DNA of 64,000 bases from Lentilactobacillus parakefiri (GTDB lineage Bacteria; Bacillota; Bacilli; Lactobacillales; Lactobacillaceae), in NCBI RefSeq assembly GCF_002157585.1, contig NZ_BDGB01000079.1, forward strand, positions 93,401 to 157,400. Reading direction: 5' to 3'. The notes beneath the pieces are model-generated. The model saw nothing but the letters and a program-made list of their open reading frames with translations, had not been told where the DNA came from and ran no database searches. A program made the translations under genes and the position numbers. Within the stretch, counting starts at the first letter, position 1. The number at the start of each line of letters is the position of its first letter. Below, one piece after another: positions 55,148 to 64,000 of the stretch.

Positions 55148-55366
55148 ATGCACAAAACGTTCTACCAGTACTTAATGACCAAACGAAATCCGGGAAGCAC
55201 TGATCCGGAAGCCGAGTTTGCCAACAACGCATTTTATGACCAGTCATTTCCCAAACAGGAAGATGAATTTGACGAATTATCCAAGTATCTAGAAGAAAAT
55301 GCAACTTACCTTCCCGCTATGGAAATTTTTGACGCCGTGTGGAAAAAATATCAAGAAAGTTTTTAG
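55148..55366 (+). CDS. YozE family protein (UPF0346)
   Basis: A 72-residue acidic protein with the YozE_SAM_like fold: FYQYLMTKRNPGSTDPEAEFAN and DQSFPKQEDEFDELSKYLEEN are diagnostic. ATG 55148 follows AAGGAGGAC, so an open frame reaching back to 55109 is trimmed. It lies one base after ypmS stop and 11 bases before rbgA. Function unknown. Confidence 0.92.
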   Translation: MHKTFYQYLMTKRNPGSTDPEAEFANNAFYDQSFPKQEDEFDELSKYLEENATYLPAMEIFDAVWKKYQESF

Positions 55367-55377
55367 GAAGTGAAATA

Positions 55378-56250
55378 ATGCCAGTAACAATTCAATGGTT
55401 CCCAGGACATATGGCAAAAGCAATTCGTCAGTTTGAAGAAAATCTTTCTTTAGTTGACGTTGTATTTGAAGTGATTGACGCCAGAATTCCGCTGACTTCT
55501 CAAAATCCAGAAATTCGGCGGATTAGTGCCGACAAGCCACACCTTTATATTATGACCAAACGGGATTTAGCTGATCCACAATTGACCAATGCTTGGCTGC
55601 AGTACTTTGCTGCACACAATCAGCCGGCCATTGCAATTGATGCCAAGACTAAATTTGGCATTAATAATTTGATTTCCGTGATTTCACCGATCCTACGGGA
55701 CAAATTACAGCGAGAGCAGGATAAAGGCATGAAGAAGCGGCCAATCAGAGCCATTAGTGTTGGCGTTCCTAATGTTGGTAAATCAACTGTTTTGAACCGA
55801 TTGGTCAACCGTCGAGCTGCCCAGGTTGGTAATCGTCCCGGCGTAACCAAGGGCCAGCAGTGGCTTAAATCTACCGACAAGTTGGAATTACTGGATACGC
55901 CAGGGATTCTGTGGCCAAAATTTTCCAGTCAGGAAGTTGCTGACAAGCTGGCATTTACCGGTGCAATTAAAGAGAGCGTTTTTGCCAGTGATGACATTGC
56001 GTTATTTGGTTTAAAGCAGATTAGGCAGCTCCATCCAGAAGGGCTCAAAGTGCGTTACCATTTGAATGATGACGATTTAAGCCTTTCAGATGTTGATCTG
56101 CTCTTACAGATTACCAAAAAGGTTGGCATGCGCGATGACTATGAACGTGGCTCCAATCGGATCATTCAGGATTTCCGTGCTGGTAAAATTGGTCGGTTTA
56201 CCTTGGATGATCCTGAAATGGTGATGGCAGATGACAAAGCGAACGATTAA
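55378..56250 (+). CDS. rbgA: Ribosome biogenesis GTPase RbgA (YlqF)
   Basis: Circularly permuted GTPase for late 50S assembly. The 290 residues show the permuted motif order: G4 TKRDLAD (near residue 60), then G1 GVPNVGKST (near residue 127), G2 region GVTKGQQW and G3 DTPGILWP (near residue 175). [11 protein letters not shown] is the diagnostic N-terminus. TAGGAAGTGAAATA precedes ATG 55378; a start at 55339 inside yozE is rejected. It overlaps rnhB by 20 bases. Confidence 0.97.
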   Translation: MPVTIQWFPGHMAKAIRQFEENLSLVDVVFEVIDARIPLTSQNPEIRRISADKPHLYIMTKRDLADPQLTNAWLQYFAAHNQPAIAIDAKTKFGINNLISVISPILRDKLQREQDKGMKKRPIRAISVGVPNVGKSTVLNRLVNRRAAQVGNRPGVTKGQQWLKSTDKLELLDTPGILWPKFSSQEVADKLAFTGAIKESVFASDDIALFGLKQIRQLHPEGLKVRYHLNDDDLSLSDVDLLLQITKKVGMRDDYERGSNRIIQDFRAGKIGRFTLDDPEMVMADDKAND

Positions 56251-57004
56251 AGAGGTTAAGCGGGTCTTAGCCCAAATGACTGATCTTGACGATCCAAGGC
56301 TGGTTGGGTTAAAGGCGGATCCGCGAAAGGGGGTTCAATTGGCGATTCAGTCGACGGCCAATCGATTACATAAGCATGCAAAGGCACTTGCTGAATTTGA
56401 AGCCCGTTTTAAATATGAACGTTCTTTTTGGCATCAGGGATTACAATACGTTGCCGGCGTGGATGAGGTTGGTAGAGGCCCCCTGGCAGGTCCGGTAGTG
56501 GCGGCAGCCGTCATTTTACCGCAGGATTTCGATTTGGTGGCCGTCAACGACTCCAAGCAGTTGACGCCGAGGATTCGTGCTGAGTTGGCACCAAAAATTC
56601 AAGCTCAAGCAATCAGTGTAGGGATTGGGTTAGTTGACAACCATGGGATTGATGAATTAAACATTTACCAAGCGACTCGAGTGGCCATGAAACAAGCCGT
56701 TGCCTCTTTAACCCCACAGCCGGATGAAATCATCGTTGATGCCATGCAGATTGCGGTGCCAATTCGCCAAACCCGGCTCATCAAAGGGGACGCCAAGAGT
56801 ATCAGTGTTTCGGCAGCCAGCATTGTTGCGAAAGTTTATCGAGACCATTTGATGGACGAATATGCCAAGCAGTACCCGGAATATGACTTCGTGCATAATG
56901 CCGGCTATGGGACTGCCAAGCATTTAGCTGCTCTCAAGGCGTTGGGGCCCACCCCGATTCATCGAATGACCTTTTCTCCGGTTGACAAATTTAGCAAGAA
57001 ATAA
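56231..57004 (+). CDS. rnhB: Ribonuclease HII
   Basis: Removes RNA from RNA-DNA hybrids, including single ribonucleotides. The 257 residues have an N-terminal extension (about 1-72) followed by the catalytic domain with [16 protein letters not shown] (Asp-Glu near residue 78), [14 protein letters not shown] and [21 protein letters not shown]. Acidic catalytic residues D-E-D-D are in place. It overlaps rbgA by 20 bases, the conserved rbgA-rnhB coupling, and precedes dprA. Confidence 0.96.
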   Translation: MTKRTIKEVKRVLAQMTDLDDPRLVGLKADPRKGVQLAIQSTANRLHKHAKALAEFEARFKYERSFWHQGLQYVAGVDEVGRGPLAGPVVAAAVILPQDFDLVAVNDSKQLTPRIRAELAPKIQAQAISVGIGLVDNHGIDELNIYQATRVAMKQAVASLTPQPDEIIVDAMQIAVPIRQTRLIKGDAKSISVSAASIVAKVYRDHLMDEYAKQYPEYDFVHNAGYGTAKHLAALKALGPTPIHRMTFSPVDKFSKK

Positions 57005-57042
57005 ATATATTTATCGTAGATACTCTTAAAAGGATGATGACA

Positions 57043-57927
57043 ATGCTTTTAAGAGATTTTTTGTTACGAATACATTTATGTAAGGGAATTGGGATCATTG
57101 GCAAGTCAAAAATTGTTACCTGGGTTGACCAGGTTGTTTGGCGAGAAGACCAGCTGCCCACTGCCAACTTGCTGGCAACAATTGCCCAACTCAATGCCAA
57201 AAATGCGGCTAACTTTAAAACGAGTTACCAACAGTTAATGCAAGATGAAAATCGGGTGAGGCAATTAGTGGACGGCGAACAGTGGTTGAGTATTGTGGAT
57301 AGCGATTATCCACTTCAACTGCGAGAATCTTTTGCCCCGCCGTTAATTTTGTTTTACCGTGGTGAATTGTCACTTTTGAAACGACCACTCTTGGGAATTG
57401 TTGGTGCAAGAGACTGCACGTCATATTCTGTGGAAGTTTTAAAAAATTTGATTCCTGGAAGAGTTTCCAATACAATGGCTATTGTGTCGGGGCTGGCTAA
57501 TGGAGTCGACACGTTGGCTCACCAATGTGTGATTGCCAACCATGGCAGGACGATTGCGGTGATTGGAACCGGGTTGGACATTTGTTATCCTTATGCCAAT
57601 CAGGAACTACAAGCTCAAATTGCTGCTCATCATTTGCTGATCAGTGAATACCCAAATCAGACCAAGGGCTACCGCAACCATTTTCCCGAGCGCAACCGGA
57701 TTATTGCCGGCCTCGTGCAAAGTGTGCTGGTTACAGAGGCCAAACAACACTCAGGAAGTTTGATCACGGCGAATTTGGCCCTGCAGAACAATCGGAATGT
57801 TTTAGCCGTCCCCGGACCCATTACGATGCCAGTTTCTGTTGGGACTAACGAATTAATTGCTGCCGGAGCTAAGCCAGTTTTAAGTGAAGAAGATATTTTG
57901 GAAGACTACTTTCATCTAGGTATTTAA
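57043..57927 (+). CDS. dprA: DNA processing protein DprA
   Basis: Rossmann-fold protein that binds incoming single-stranded DNA and loads RecA during natural transformation. The 294 residues include IVGARDCTSYSVEVL, SGLANGVDTLAHQ, IAVIGTGLDICYP, FPERNRIIAGLVQSVLVTEA and GSLITANLAL, the standard family blocks. ATG 57043 is preferred (AAAAGG nine bases upstream), though ATG 57034 and 57037 are in frame. A 10-bp perfect inverted repeat (57023-57032 / 57046-57055) could cover the ribosome binding site. topA follows. Confidence 0.94.
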   Translation: MLLRDFLLRIHLCKGIGIIGKSKIVTWVDQVVWREDQLPTANLLATIAQLNAKNAANFKTSYQQLMQDENRVRQLVDGEQWLSIVDSDYPLQLRESFAPPLILFYRGELSLLKRPLLGIVGARDCTSYSVEVLKNLIPGRVSNTMAIVSGLANGVDTLAHQCVIANHGRTIAVIGTGLDICYPYANQELQAQIAAHHLLISEYPNQTKGYRNHFPERNRIIAGLVQSVLVTEAKQHSGSLITANLALQNNRNVLAVPGPITMPVSVGTNELIAAGAKPVLSEEDILEDYFHLGI

Positions 57928-57937
57928 GCGCCGTGAG

Positions 57938-57966
57938 TTGACACTTTAAAATTCCTGCAATATGAT
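57938..57966 (+). promoter_or_regulatory. Promoter P1 of topA
   Basis: TTGACA (57938-57943), 17 bases, TATGAT (57961-57966). Just downstream a possible P2 has TTGTAA (57976-57981), 18 bases, TATAAT (58000-58005). A near-identical 15-mer AAAATTCCTRCAATA occurs in both (57948-57962 and 57984-57998). Confidence 0.8.
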
Positions 57967-58035
57967 GTGGTAGGTTTGTAATAAAAATTCCTACAATAAT
58001 ATAATTAAAAATAAGCAGTTTTGAGGGGAGAAAAT

Positions 58036-60162
58036 ATGGCAACTTCTACAAAAGCAAAACCAAAAGCCAAAGCAAAATCAAAAACTAAGCGAAAATCGCC
58101 TAGAAAAAATCTCGTCATTGTTGAATCACCTGCTAAAGCCAAGACCATTGAAAAATATCTTGGCCGATCATATAAGGTGATCGCCAGCAAAGGACACGTC
58201 CGTGATCTACCTAAGAGTAAGATGGGTGTCGACATCGACCATGATTATGAACCCCATTATATTTCCATTCGGGGTAAAGGTGACACGATTAAAGAATTAC
58301 GGTCAGCTGCCAAAAAAGCCAAGAAAGTCTATCTGGCAGCCGATCCGGATCGTGAAGGGGAATCGATTGCCTGGCATCTGCAGCACATTTTGGATTTAGA
58401 TCCAAACGAAGATAACCGCGTGGTATTTAATGAAATTACCAAGGATGCCGTTAAAGAGTCGTTCAAGCATCCCAGGAATATCGATATGAACTTGGTTGAC
58501 GCTCAGCAGGCCCGACGAATTTTAGACCGCTTGGTGGGGTACTCAATTTCCCCGCTTCTCTGGCAGAAGGTTAAGAAGGGCCTGAGTGCTGGACGAGTCC
58601 AATCGATTGCCCTTTGGCTGATTATTGAACGAGAAAAAGCCATCAAGGACTTTACGCCAGAAGAATATTGGTCAATTGATTCGGAATTCAAAAAGGGTCG
58701 CAGTAAATTCAAAGCCTCTTTTTATGGTTTGAACGGCAAGAAGAAGGAACTGCCAAATAATGAAGCGGTTCAAAAGATTCTTCAGCAACTGGATCCAAAG
58801 GGTGATTTTGACATTACCAAAGTGACCCGGCGTGAGCGCAAACGTCAGCCACAGCCACCGTTTACTACTAGTACAATGCAGCAGGAAGCCAACCGGAAGC
58901 TCAACTTTAGAACACGAAAAACGATGATGGCTGCTCAACAGCTGTATGAAGGGATTAATATTGGTAAAGAGGGCAGTCAAGGCCTGATTACCTATATGCG
59001 GACTGATTCAACGCGAATCTCAGTCATCGCTAAACATGAAGCTTCTCAATTTTTGCACGAAAAATACGGCGTCGAGTATGCCGCAACCAAACCAATTAAA
59101 GGAAAGCTTCCTGAAGGGGCTCAAGATGCTCATGAGGCGATCCGACCAACCTCTGTCTTCAGAACGCCGGCAAGTTTAAAGAAATATTTGACCCGCGATC
59201 AATTCAGGCTTTACCAAATGGTTTGGTCGAGATTTCTTGCCAGTCAAATGACGCCGGCAATTATGGACACCATGGCAGTGACAATTGAACAAAATAACGT
59301 TGTATTCAAGGCCAACGGTTCCAAGATGAAGTTTGATGGTTTCTTGAAGGTTTACGGTGACAGTAAAGAAAAAGACAACTTGTTACCCGACTTGGAGAAT
59401 GGCGACGTTGTTAAGTTGGTTAAGAACAATCCAGACCAACATTTTACGCAGCCACCGGCACGTTACAGTGAAGCCACGCTGATTAAAGCGCTTGAAGAAA
59501 AGGGCGTGGGCCGGCCATCAACTTACTCACCAACGATCGATACCATCCAGCGTCGATATTACGTTAAGGAGGTTGGACGCCGCTTCGAGCCAACCGAATT
59601 AGGGGAGATTGTCAACAAGATTATCGTCGAATATTTCCCAGACGTTGTTAACATCGACTTTACCGCTAATCTGGAAGGCAAACTGGATCAAGTTGAAGAG
59701 GGTAAGGAGAACTGGATCAAGCTAGTTGATACGTTCTATAAGCCATTTTCCAACGAGGTGGATGCTGCCACTAAAAACATGGAAAAGGTCCAAATTAAAG
59801 ACGAACCAGCAGGAATCAATTGTGAAATCTGTGGCGCCCCAATGGTGATCAAAATGGGCCGTTATGGTAAATTTTATGCCTGTTCAAGATTCCCCGACTG
59901 CCGAAATACCATGGCAATCGTCAAGGAAATCGGTGTCATTTGTCCGAAGTGTCATAAGGGACAGGTCATTGAACGCAAGTCAAGGAAGAACCGGATTTTC
60001 TACGGCTGTTCAAGATACCCGGACTGTGATTTTGTTTCGTGGGATAAGCCAATCGGCAGAGATTGCCCAAAGGATGGCCACTTCTTAGTTGAAAAGCGGG
60101 TAAAGAGCGGCACACAAGTTGTTTGTCCAAACGGCGACTATGAGGAACCGGCACAAAAATAA
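58036..60162 (+). CDS. topA: DNA topoisomerase I
   Basis: Type IA topoisomerase that relaxes negative supercoils. ATG 58036 follows GAGGGGAG and gives 708 residues: a Lys/Ala-rich tail (3-28), Toprim with [17 protein letters not shown] and [13 protein letters not shown], the active-site Tyr ~320 in [13 protein letters not shown], and three C-terminal zinc-finger-like units (CEICGAP...CSRFPDC, CPKCHKG...CSRYPDC, and a third with only DCPKDG...VCPN). Its own promoter(s) lie in the gap after dprA. In many lactobacilli trmFO-xerC-hslVU follow; here a repeat-bearing gap and dipeptidase genes follow instead. Confidence 0.97.
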   Translation: MATSTKAKPKAKAKSKTKRKSPRKNLVIVESPAKAKTIEKYLGRSYKVIASKGHVRDLPKSKMGVDIDHDYEPHYISIRGKGDTIKELRSAAKKAKKVYLAADPDREGESIAWHLQHILDLDPNEDNRVVFNEITKDAVKESFKHPRNIDMNLVDAQQARRILDRLVGYSISPLLWQKVKKGLSAGRVQSIALWLIIEREKAIKDFTPEEYWSIDSEFKKGRSKFKASFYGLNGKKKELPNNEAVQKILQQLDPKGDFDITKVTRRERKRQPQPPFTTSTMQQEANRKLNFRTRKTMMAAQQLYEGINIGKEGSQGLITYMRTDSTRISVIAKHEASQFLHEKYGVEYAATKPIKGKLPEGAQDAHEAIRPTSVFRTPASLKKYLTRDQFRLYQMVWSRFLASQMTPAIMDTMAVTIEQNNVVFKANGSKMKFDGFLKVYGDSKEKDNLLPDLENGDVVKLVKNNPDQHFTQPPARYSEATLIKALEEKGVGRPSTYSPTIDTIQRRYYVKEVGRRFEPTELGEIVNKIIVEYFPDVVNIDFTANLEGKLDQVEEGKENWIKLVDTFYKPFSNEVDAATKNMEKVQIKDEPAGINCEICGAPMVIKMGRYGKFYACSRFPDCRNTMAIVKEIGVICPKCHKGQVIERKSRKNRIFYGCSRYPDCDFVSWDKPIGRDCPKDGHFLVEKRVKSGTQVVCPNGDYEEPAQK

Positions 60163-60533
60163 GCATGCGACGAGCCCCGTTTAGGACCCGGAGCTCAGCT
60201 CAAAGGCCGAAGGGAGCGGAAAATAAACCAACCGTTCGAACCCTGTAAAAGCAATTGTGAATGAATTCCAGAAACAGTTTGTTCATCGTTGGACGCTCCT
60301 CATTTCAGCAGTAGGCTCCTAGGTCGTTGGCGCTCACTTCAAACGCCAAATGAAACGGACAACACCCTAATCGTTGATAAATCTGTCACATCATCAATCC
60401 TTCCACTAAAAACTACCCGTCACAAAAGCCAGTCACCCTAGAATCCCCAATTTTGCATCCAACGGTCTTTTGTTCCACAATGCACAAAAGGGTGTAAAAT
60501 CAAGTTGATAAAAAGATAAGGGGAGGCTTTAAA
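60163..60533. other. Intergenic region topA-pepD with decayed repeat
   Basis: The 371 bases contain a degenerate member of the palindrome family (left-arm-like GCGACGAGCCCCGTTTAGGA at 60167-60186; right-arm-like GGCTCCTAGGTCGTTGG at 60314-60330) and the block AAGGCCGAAGGGA (60204-60216) also found downstream of R4. The last 100 bases hold TAAAAT at 60495-60500 as a possible -10 for the dipeptidase. No gene is visible. Confidence 0.55.
60167..60345 (+). repeat. Decayed palindromic repeat, copy R5
   Basis: It shares arm-like segments and the AAGGCCGAAGGGA block with R4 (19964-20101), but the inner stem is lost. Limits are approximate. Confidence 0.45.
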
Positions 60534-61961
60534 ATGTTTTCATCAAAACACAGTAGTTGTACAACGATTCTAGTCGGCAAGAAGGCCAGCTATGACGGGT
60601 CAACCATCATTGCTAGAAATGAAGATGCCGGGGATGCCGTCAATCCAAAGAAGTTTGTGGTTGTTGAACCAGAGGACCAGCCACGGAATTATCAATCAAA
60701 ATTAACCAAATTTACTGTTAAACTGCCAGACAATCCACTGAGATATACCTCAGTGCCCGATGCTGTCCCTGACAATGGTGTTTGGGGTGAAGCCGGCATC
60801 AATGCCCATAATGTGGCAATGAGTGCCACAGAGACTATTACAACCAATTCTCGGGTGATCGGGGCTGACCCATTTGAAAAGAATGGCCTTGGCGAAGAAG
60901 ATCTGTTGACCATTACGCTGCCATACATTAACTCTGCTCGAGAGGGAGTTCAACGAGTTGGTAAACTCCTTGAGAAGTTTGGCACATACGAATCCAATGG
61001 CATCCTGTTCTCAGATGTTAATGAAATTTGGTACATAGAAACTGCCGGCGGTCATCACTGGGTTGCCCAACGGATTCCCGATGATGCCTATGTCATTGCC
61101 CCAAACCAGACGGAGATTCAAGAGATTGATTTTGATGATCCGGACAGCTTCATGTTCTCAAAAGATCTCCGCAAATTTGCTCAGCAACATCATCTCAACC
61201 CAACCACTCACTTCAATTTCACAAAGGTCTTTGGCTCAGACACCCAACTGGATCGTCATTACAATACGCCACGGGCTTGGTATGGGCAACGATATTTCGA
61301 TCCTGAGTCAGTCAAGGACAAGACGCCAATGAGCAACAACTTGCCGTTTATTTGTCACGCTAACCGTAGGATTACGATTGAAGATATCAAATATGTTCTA
61401 AGTTCCCATTATCAAGACACACCCTATGATCCATTTGCCCCTGGAGCCGATTATAAGACGGTGCCATATCGCCCAATTGGCATCAACCGTAACCAGGAAC
61501 TGTCAATTTTGCAGTTACGTCCAGGAATTCCTTCAGCTTATTCAGCTGTCCAGTGGCTGACATTTGCTTCCAATCCATTTAATACTTTGACGCCGTTCTT
61601 TACCAACGTTGTCAACACGCCGGATTGTTACCGTGATACGACGGAGACCTTGGACAGTCACAACGCTTATTGGGCAAACCGACTGATTTCACTCATTGCA
61701 GCTGATCATTATCAGGCTTTGATGCAAGACATTGAGGACTATCAGCTTGAGGAAATGGGTTATGCCCATGAACGAATTGCCCAAGTGGATAAGCAGATGG
61801 CCGAAAAAGAAGCTTCCGGTTCACACGTTGTTCGGGCACTTGGACAGGCCAATGCCCGAACGGCCGATCACGTCATGAAGGCCACTGAGGACTTATTGAC
61901 CAAACTGGTTGTCAAAGCCAGTCAGGATGTTCCAGGTTCATTCACTCGGGAACATTATTAA
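60534..61961 (+). CDS. pepD: C69 family dipeptidase (PepD-like)
   Basis: Ntn-hydrolase dipeptidase of 475 residues, cytosolic, broad for dipeptides in lactobacilli. The likely nucleophile is Cys9 in HSSCTTILVGKKAS, exposed by processing of the short N-terminal peptide, followed by DGSTIIARNEDAG. Other family blocks: VAMSATETIT, IWYIETAGGHHWVAQRIPDD (as consecutive motifs), FICHANRRITIEDIKY. AAGGGGAGGC precedes the ATG. It is convergent with a paralogue of similar length, sharing a bidirectional terminator. Confidence 0.93.
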   Translation: MFSSKHSSCTTILVGKKASYDGSTIIARNEDAGDAVNPKKFVVVEPEDQPRNYQSKLTKFTVKLPDNPLRYTSVPDAVPDNGVWGEAGINAHNVAMSATETITTNSRVIGADPFEKNGLGEEDLLTITLPYINSAREGVQRVGKLLEKFGTYESNGILFSDVNEIWYIETAGGHHWVAQRIPDDAYVIAPNQTEIQEIDFDDPDSFMFSKDLRKFAQQHHLNPTTHFNFTKVFGSDTQLDRHYNTPRAWYGQRYFDPESVKDKTPMSNNLPFICHANRRITIEDIKYVLSSHYQDTPYDPFAPGADYKTVPYRPIGINRNQELSILQLRPGIPSAYSAVQWLTFASNPFNTLTPFFTNVVNTPDCYRDTTETLDSHNAYWANRLISLIAADHYQALMQDIEDYQLEEMGYAHERIAQVDKQMAEKEASGSHVVRALGQANARTADHVMKATEDLLTKLVVKASQDVPGSFTREHY

Positions 61962-61980
61962 ATTAAATAACTCAAAAAAC

Positions 61981-62028
61981 AAAACGAAGCTGGCTCACAA
62001 ACTTAAAAGTGTGGGTCAGCTTCGTTTT
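61981..62028. terminator. Bidirectional terminator between the two dipeptidase genes
   Basis: AAAACGAAGCTGGCTCACA and TGTGGGTCAGCTTCGTTTT pair over about 19 bases with a short loop; A and T runs are at its ends. Confidence 0.9.
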
Positions 62029-62066
62029 AGTATTCAGTATTTTTTTAATCTATCATTCGATGGCGG

Positions 62067-63500
62067 CTAGAGATTCATATCCTGGGTGAAATTAATTGGT
62101 GACAAATCAGTTGAATTGGTAATGATGTCGCTAATCAAGTGGTTGTACGCATCTAAGCCCATCTTAGCATTGGCAAAGTTGACTTTAGTCAGGTAATTGC
62201 TGAGTTCGACGTTGGATAAGCCTTGAATTGATGCATCAGTTTTTTGGACAGCTTGTTGGAAATTAACCCGCAGCTTTGATTTGGTATCATTTAACTTGGG
62301 TCCAAATTTGACGTAGTGTGGGTCCACCAAAACACCAGCGAGTTTATAGGTCCAGTAAGCTTGGTCGGGTGCATAGTTGCCTGAAGCGTTCTGATAGGCT
62401 TTGGGTGTCGTGTTTGCGCCGGCATAAAACGGTACGAAGCTGCTTTGTGCGGCAACGCCCATTGCCAACCATTGAATCCCGGCAGCAGGAGTTGGCATAT
62501 TTGGCCGAATTTGGAGGATGTGAGCCTCCTGAGTCTTAGCGAGACTAATTGGTCGATAGAGATGCTTATCGTGCTCAGATCCCTCACCAATGGGGTCAAA
62601 TGGGGTGCCTTGATAATGGGAGCTTAAGAAGTCTTCCACATCGAAAAGGCTCAGCTTACGGTTAGCATGATTGATAAACGGCATTTCCTGGCTGGTGGGC
62701 GCAAAATTCAATTCTGGTGAGAACATTTTTAAGCCGTACCACACTCGCGGCGTGTTATAAACCGTATCCGACAGGTCAGCCGTACCAAAGATTTTACGGA
62801 AGTTGAAGGTTTCACCGGTTGGATCCGGATTCAAGTGATTTTCGAGGACAAACTGGCGAATTTTTGGTGACCACATGAAGTTGTCCGGATCGTCAAAGTC
62901 GACTTCTTGAATGGCACTCTGGTTGGCAATCACGGCGTAAGCGTCATCCGGAATTCGTTGAGCGACCCAGTTGTGGACGCCACCGGTTTCCATATACCAA
63001 GCTTCGTTCTTGTCGGCAAATAAGATACCGTTGGATTCAGACGTCCCGAAATATTCCACAATTTGTCCCAAACGGGCAATACCCTGACGCGCGGTTTTAA
63101 CGTAGGGAAGAACAACGGTAATCATGGTCTCTTCGCCGATACCATCTTCGTTAAGTGGATCAGCACCCAAAGCCAGTTGATTGGTATAAGTACTTTCGGT
63201 CGCGCTCATCGCAACACCGAACTCATTAAAACCATTCTCTTCAAACACACCGAATTTGTCGGTCCATTCAGGGGTGGCGGAATACTTAAAACGCACTTTC
63301 GGGAGGGTTAGCTTGAAGCCGTTGTCTTTAGATGAAAAAACAGGGGCCTTATCAAATTTCTGATAGTCGTGGATAACGTAATTTTTCGGCCAGGAAGACT
63401 TGCTGTCTTCATTTCTGGCAATCATGATTGAGCCGTCGATGCTGGCTTTTTTGCCAACAATCATACTGGTACAGGCGGAAAAGGTTTTGTAAGGTATCAT
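62067..63500 (-). CDS. C69 family dipeptidase, second copy
   Basis: Paralogue of the preceding dipeptidase, 477 residues. The nucleophile Cys is in FSACTSMIVGKKAS (near residue 10), followed by DGSIMIARNEDSK; VAMSATESTYTN, AWYMETGGVHNWVAQRIPDD and PFINHANRKLSLFDVED align with those of the + strand copy. Roughly half the residues agree by eye, so the duplication is old. AGGAG precedes the ATG on the minus strand. The two likely differ in dipeptide preference; that is inference. Confidence 0.93.
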   Translation of the reverse strand: MIPYKTFSACTSMIVGKKASIDGSIMIARNEDSKSSWPKNYVIHDYQKFDKAPVFSSKDNGFKLTLPKVRFKYSATPEWTDKFGVFEENGFNEFGVAMSATESTYTNQLALGADPLNEDGIGEETMITVVLPYVKTARQGIARLGQIVEYFGTSESNGILFADKNEAWYMETGGVHNWVAQRIPDDAYAVIANQSAIQEVDFDDPDNFMWSPKIRQFVLENHLNPDPTGETFNFRKIFGTADLSDTVYNTPRVWYGLKMFSPELNFAPTSQEMPFINHANRKLSLFDVEDFLSSHYQGTPFDPIGEGSEHDKHLYRPISLAKTQEAHILQIRPNMPTPAAGIQWLAMGVAAQSSFVPFYAGANTTPKAYQNASGNYAPDQAYWTYKLAGVLVDPHYVKFGPKLNDTKSKLRVNFQQAVQKTDASIQGLSNVELSNYLTKVNFANAKMGLDAYNHLISDIITNSTDLSPINFTQDMNL

Positions 63501-63596
63501 TTTAAAATCTCCTATTCACAGTTAAAGGTTACTCCGATTATTGTATCATCTTTGATCCACAAACGGTTCTGACACGTTTAATGAAACATCAAGGCA

Positions 63597-63625
63597 TTGC
63601 AGGGGGAAATGATTTAAGGTATACT
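63597..63625 (+). promoter_or_regulatory. Promoter of the tautomerase gene
   Basis: TTGCAG (63597-63602), 17 bases, TATACT (63620-63625), 33 bases before the ATG. Confidence 0.7.
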
Positions 63626-63658
63626 TTTGCCATTCGAAGCAAATGGAGGAATTATAGG

Positions 63659-63847
63659 ATGCCAATTGTAGATATTCATTTAATTGCCGGCCGCTCTCAA
63701 GATCAATTAAAGGGCCTGGTAGAAGACGTTACCGCAGCCGTTGTGAAAAACACCGGGGCCCCCGCAGAACACGTTCATGTGATTCTGAGTGAAATGGAAA
63801 CGAACCGTTACAGTGTTGGCGGTGTGCTTAAGAGCGACGAAAAATAA
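63659..63847 (+). CDS. 4-oxalocrotonate tautomerase family protein
   Basis: A 62-residue tautomerase-superfamily protein. MPIVDIHLIAGRSQDQL places Pro1 (after Met removal) as the catalytic base, and VVKNTGAPAEHVHVILSEM carries the second half of the fold; the conserved Arg pair of 4-OT is represented by RS near residue 12 and R near residue 50. The physiological substrate is unknown; such genes are widespread in Firmicutes without an aromatic degradation pathway. GGAGGAATTATAGG precedes ATG 63659; a longer open frame from 63581 includes the promoter and is rejected. Confidence 0.93.
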   Translation: MPIVDIHLIAGRSQDQLKGLVEDVTAAVVKNTGAPAEHVHVILSEMETNRYSVGGVLKSDEK

Positions 63848-63893
63848 TCGGAAGTTTGTCAAATGGTGTTGAAGGATAGTTTCTATCCTTTGG

Positions 63894-63921
63894 AGATCTC
63901 CTTGTGTGGGAGATCTTTTTT
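63894..63921 (+). terminator. Intrinsic terminator after the tautomerase gene
   Basis: AGATCTCC / GGAGATCT around TTGTGTG, followed by T6. A smaller hairpin AAGGATAG / CTATCCTT precedes it at 63872-63890. Confidence 0.85.
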
Positions 63922-63930
63922 GTTGTTTTA

Positions 63931-64000
63931 TTAGTTGCGGCGTTTAATCTGGTGTGTTGTCTGAATATCGTACTTGAAGGCATAACAAATAAGCCTACCA
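63931..64000 (-). CDS. Possible 3' end of a minus-strand gene (truncated by window)
   Basis: On the minus strand a frame is open from the window edge to TAA at 63931-63933 and reads GRLICYAFKYDIQTTHQIK then R-R-N. The positively charged end looks like a natural C-terminus, but 22 codons cannot identify a family. Confidence 0.3.
   Translation of the reverse strand, partial: GRLICYAFKYDIQTTHQIKRRN

Noticed and set aside
1..64000. CRISPR arrays, tRNA/rRNA genes, insertion sequences, toxin or defence islands
   Set aside because: No regularly spaced repeats, cloverleaf sequences or transposase genes were seen by eye; all long frames fit core genes.

Overview
This window is a stretch of core chromosome from a low-to-mid GC Firmicute, almost certainly a lactic acid bacterium of the family Lactobacillaceae. 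Evidence is the gene order (hisS-aspS, phoH-ybeY-dgkA-era-recO-glyQS-dnaG-rpoD, dnaE-pyk, xerD-ribT-scpA-scpB-rluB-ribU, ypbB-recQ-ypbE-cmk-rpsA-der-hup, thyA-dfrA, rbgA-rnhB-dprA-topA), the T-box and FMN riboswitch, TTG/GTG starts with strong GGAGG ribosome binding sites, and a 316-residue thymidylate synthase of the lactobacillar type. No pfkA lies between dnaE and pyk, the place it usually occupies in homofermenters. This points to an obligately heterofermentative lineage (Lentilactobacillus/Levilactobacillus-like); the species cannot be fixed from the sequence alone.

Layout. 1-2.5 kb: hisS (3' part) and aspS. 2.6-8.7 kb: a YitT membrane protein, a three-gene teichoic-acid-type cluster (two CDP-glycerol glycerophosphotransferase-like enzymes flanking a TagG-like ABC permease), endonuclease IV, and on the minus strand a PPDK/PEPS regulatory kinase-phosphorylase. 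8.8-20 kb: rpsU, yqeY, then the phoH to recO RNA and ribosome maturation operon, T-box-controlled glyQS, and dnaG-rpoD. 20.3-27.4 kb: trmK, a Nif3-like protein, pepT, clpB behind a CtsR operator, a lipase-like hydrolase and a small YjzD-type membrane protein. 27.5-33 kb: dnaE and pyk. 33.2-45.5 kb: cvfB, xerD, a RibT-like GNAT protein, scpAB, rluB, FMN-riboswitch ribU, ypbB-recQ-ypbE, cmk, rpsA, der and the HU gene. 45.5-60.2 kb: TPR protein YpiA, a second YitT, cca, an ABC-F protein, thyA-dfrA, degV, ypmR (frameshifted 5' end), ypmS, yozE, rbgA-rnhB, dprA, topA. 60.5-64 kb: two convergent C69 dipeptidase paralogues, a 4-oxalocrotonate tautomerase-like protein and possibly the 3' end of another gene.

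The genes mostly serve replication and repair (dnaE, dnaG, recO, recQ, nfo, dprA, topA, rnhB), chromosome segregation (scpAB, xerD, HU), translation and ribosome assembly (glyQS, aspS, hisS, era, der, rbgA, ybeY, rpsU, rpsA, trmK, cca, rluB), nucleotide synthesis (thyA, dfrA, cmk), envelope synthesis (tag-like genes, dgkA) and peptide use (pepT, two pepD-like genes). I see no insertion sequence, prophage, CRISPR array, rRNA or tRNA.

The least explained feature is a dispersed family of about 110-bp imperfect palindromes in intergenic regions (2621-2730, 16651-16760, 19965-20081, 32923-33037, and a decayed copy near 60167-60345). Two copies are near-identical in opposite orientation and differ by paired, compensating changes. 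All four good copies keep the same unpaired bulge and internal loop although the stems diverge, so the folded structure itself appears to be under selection.
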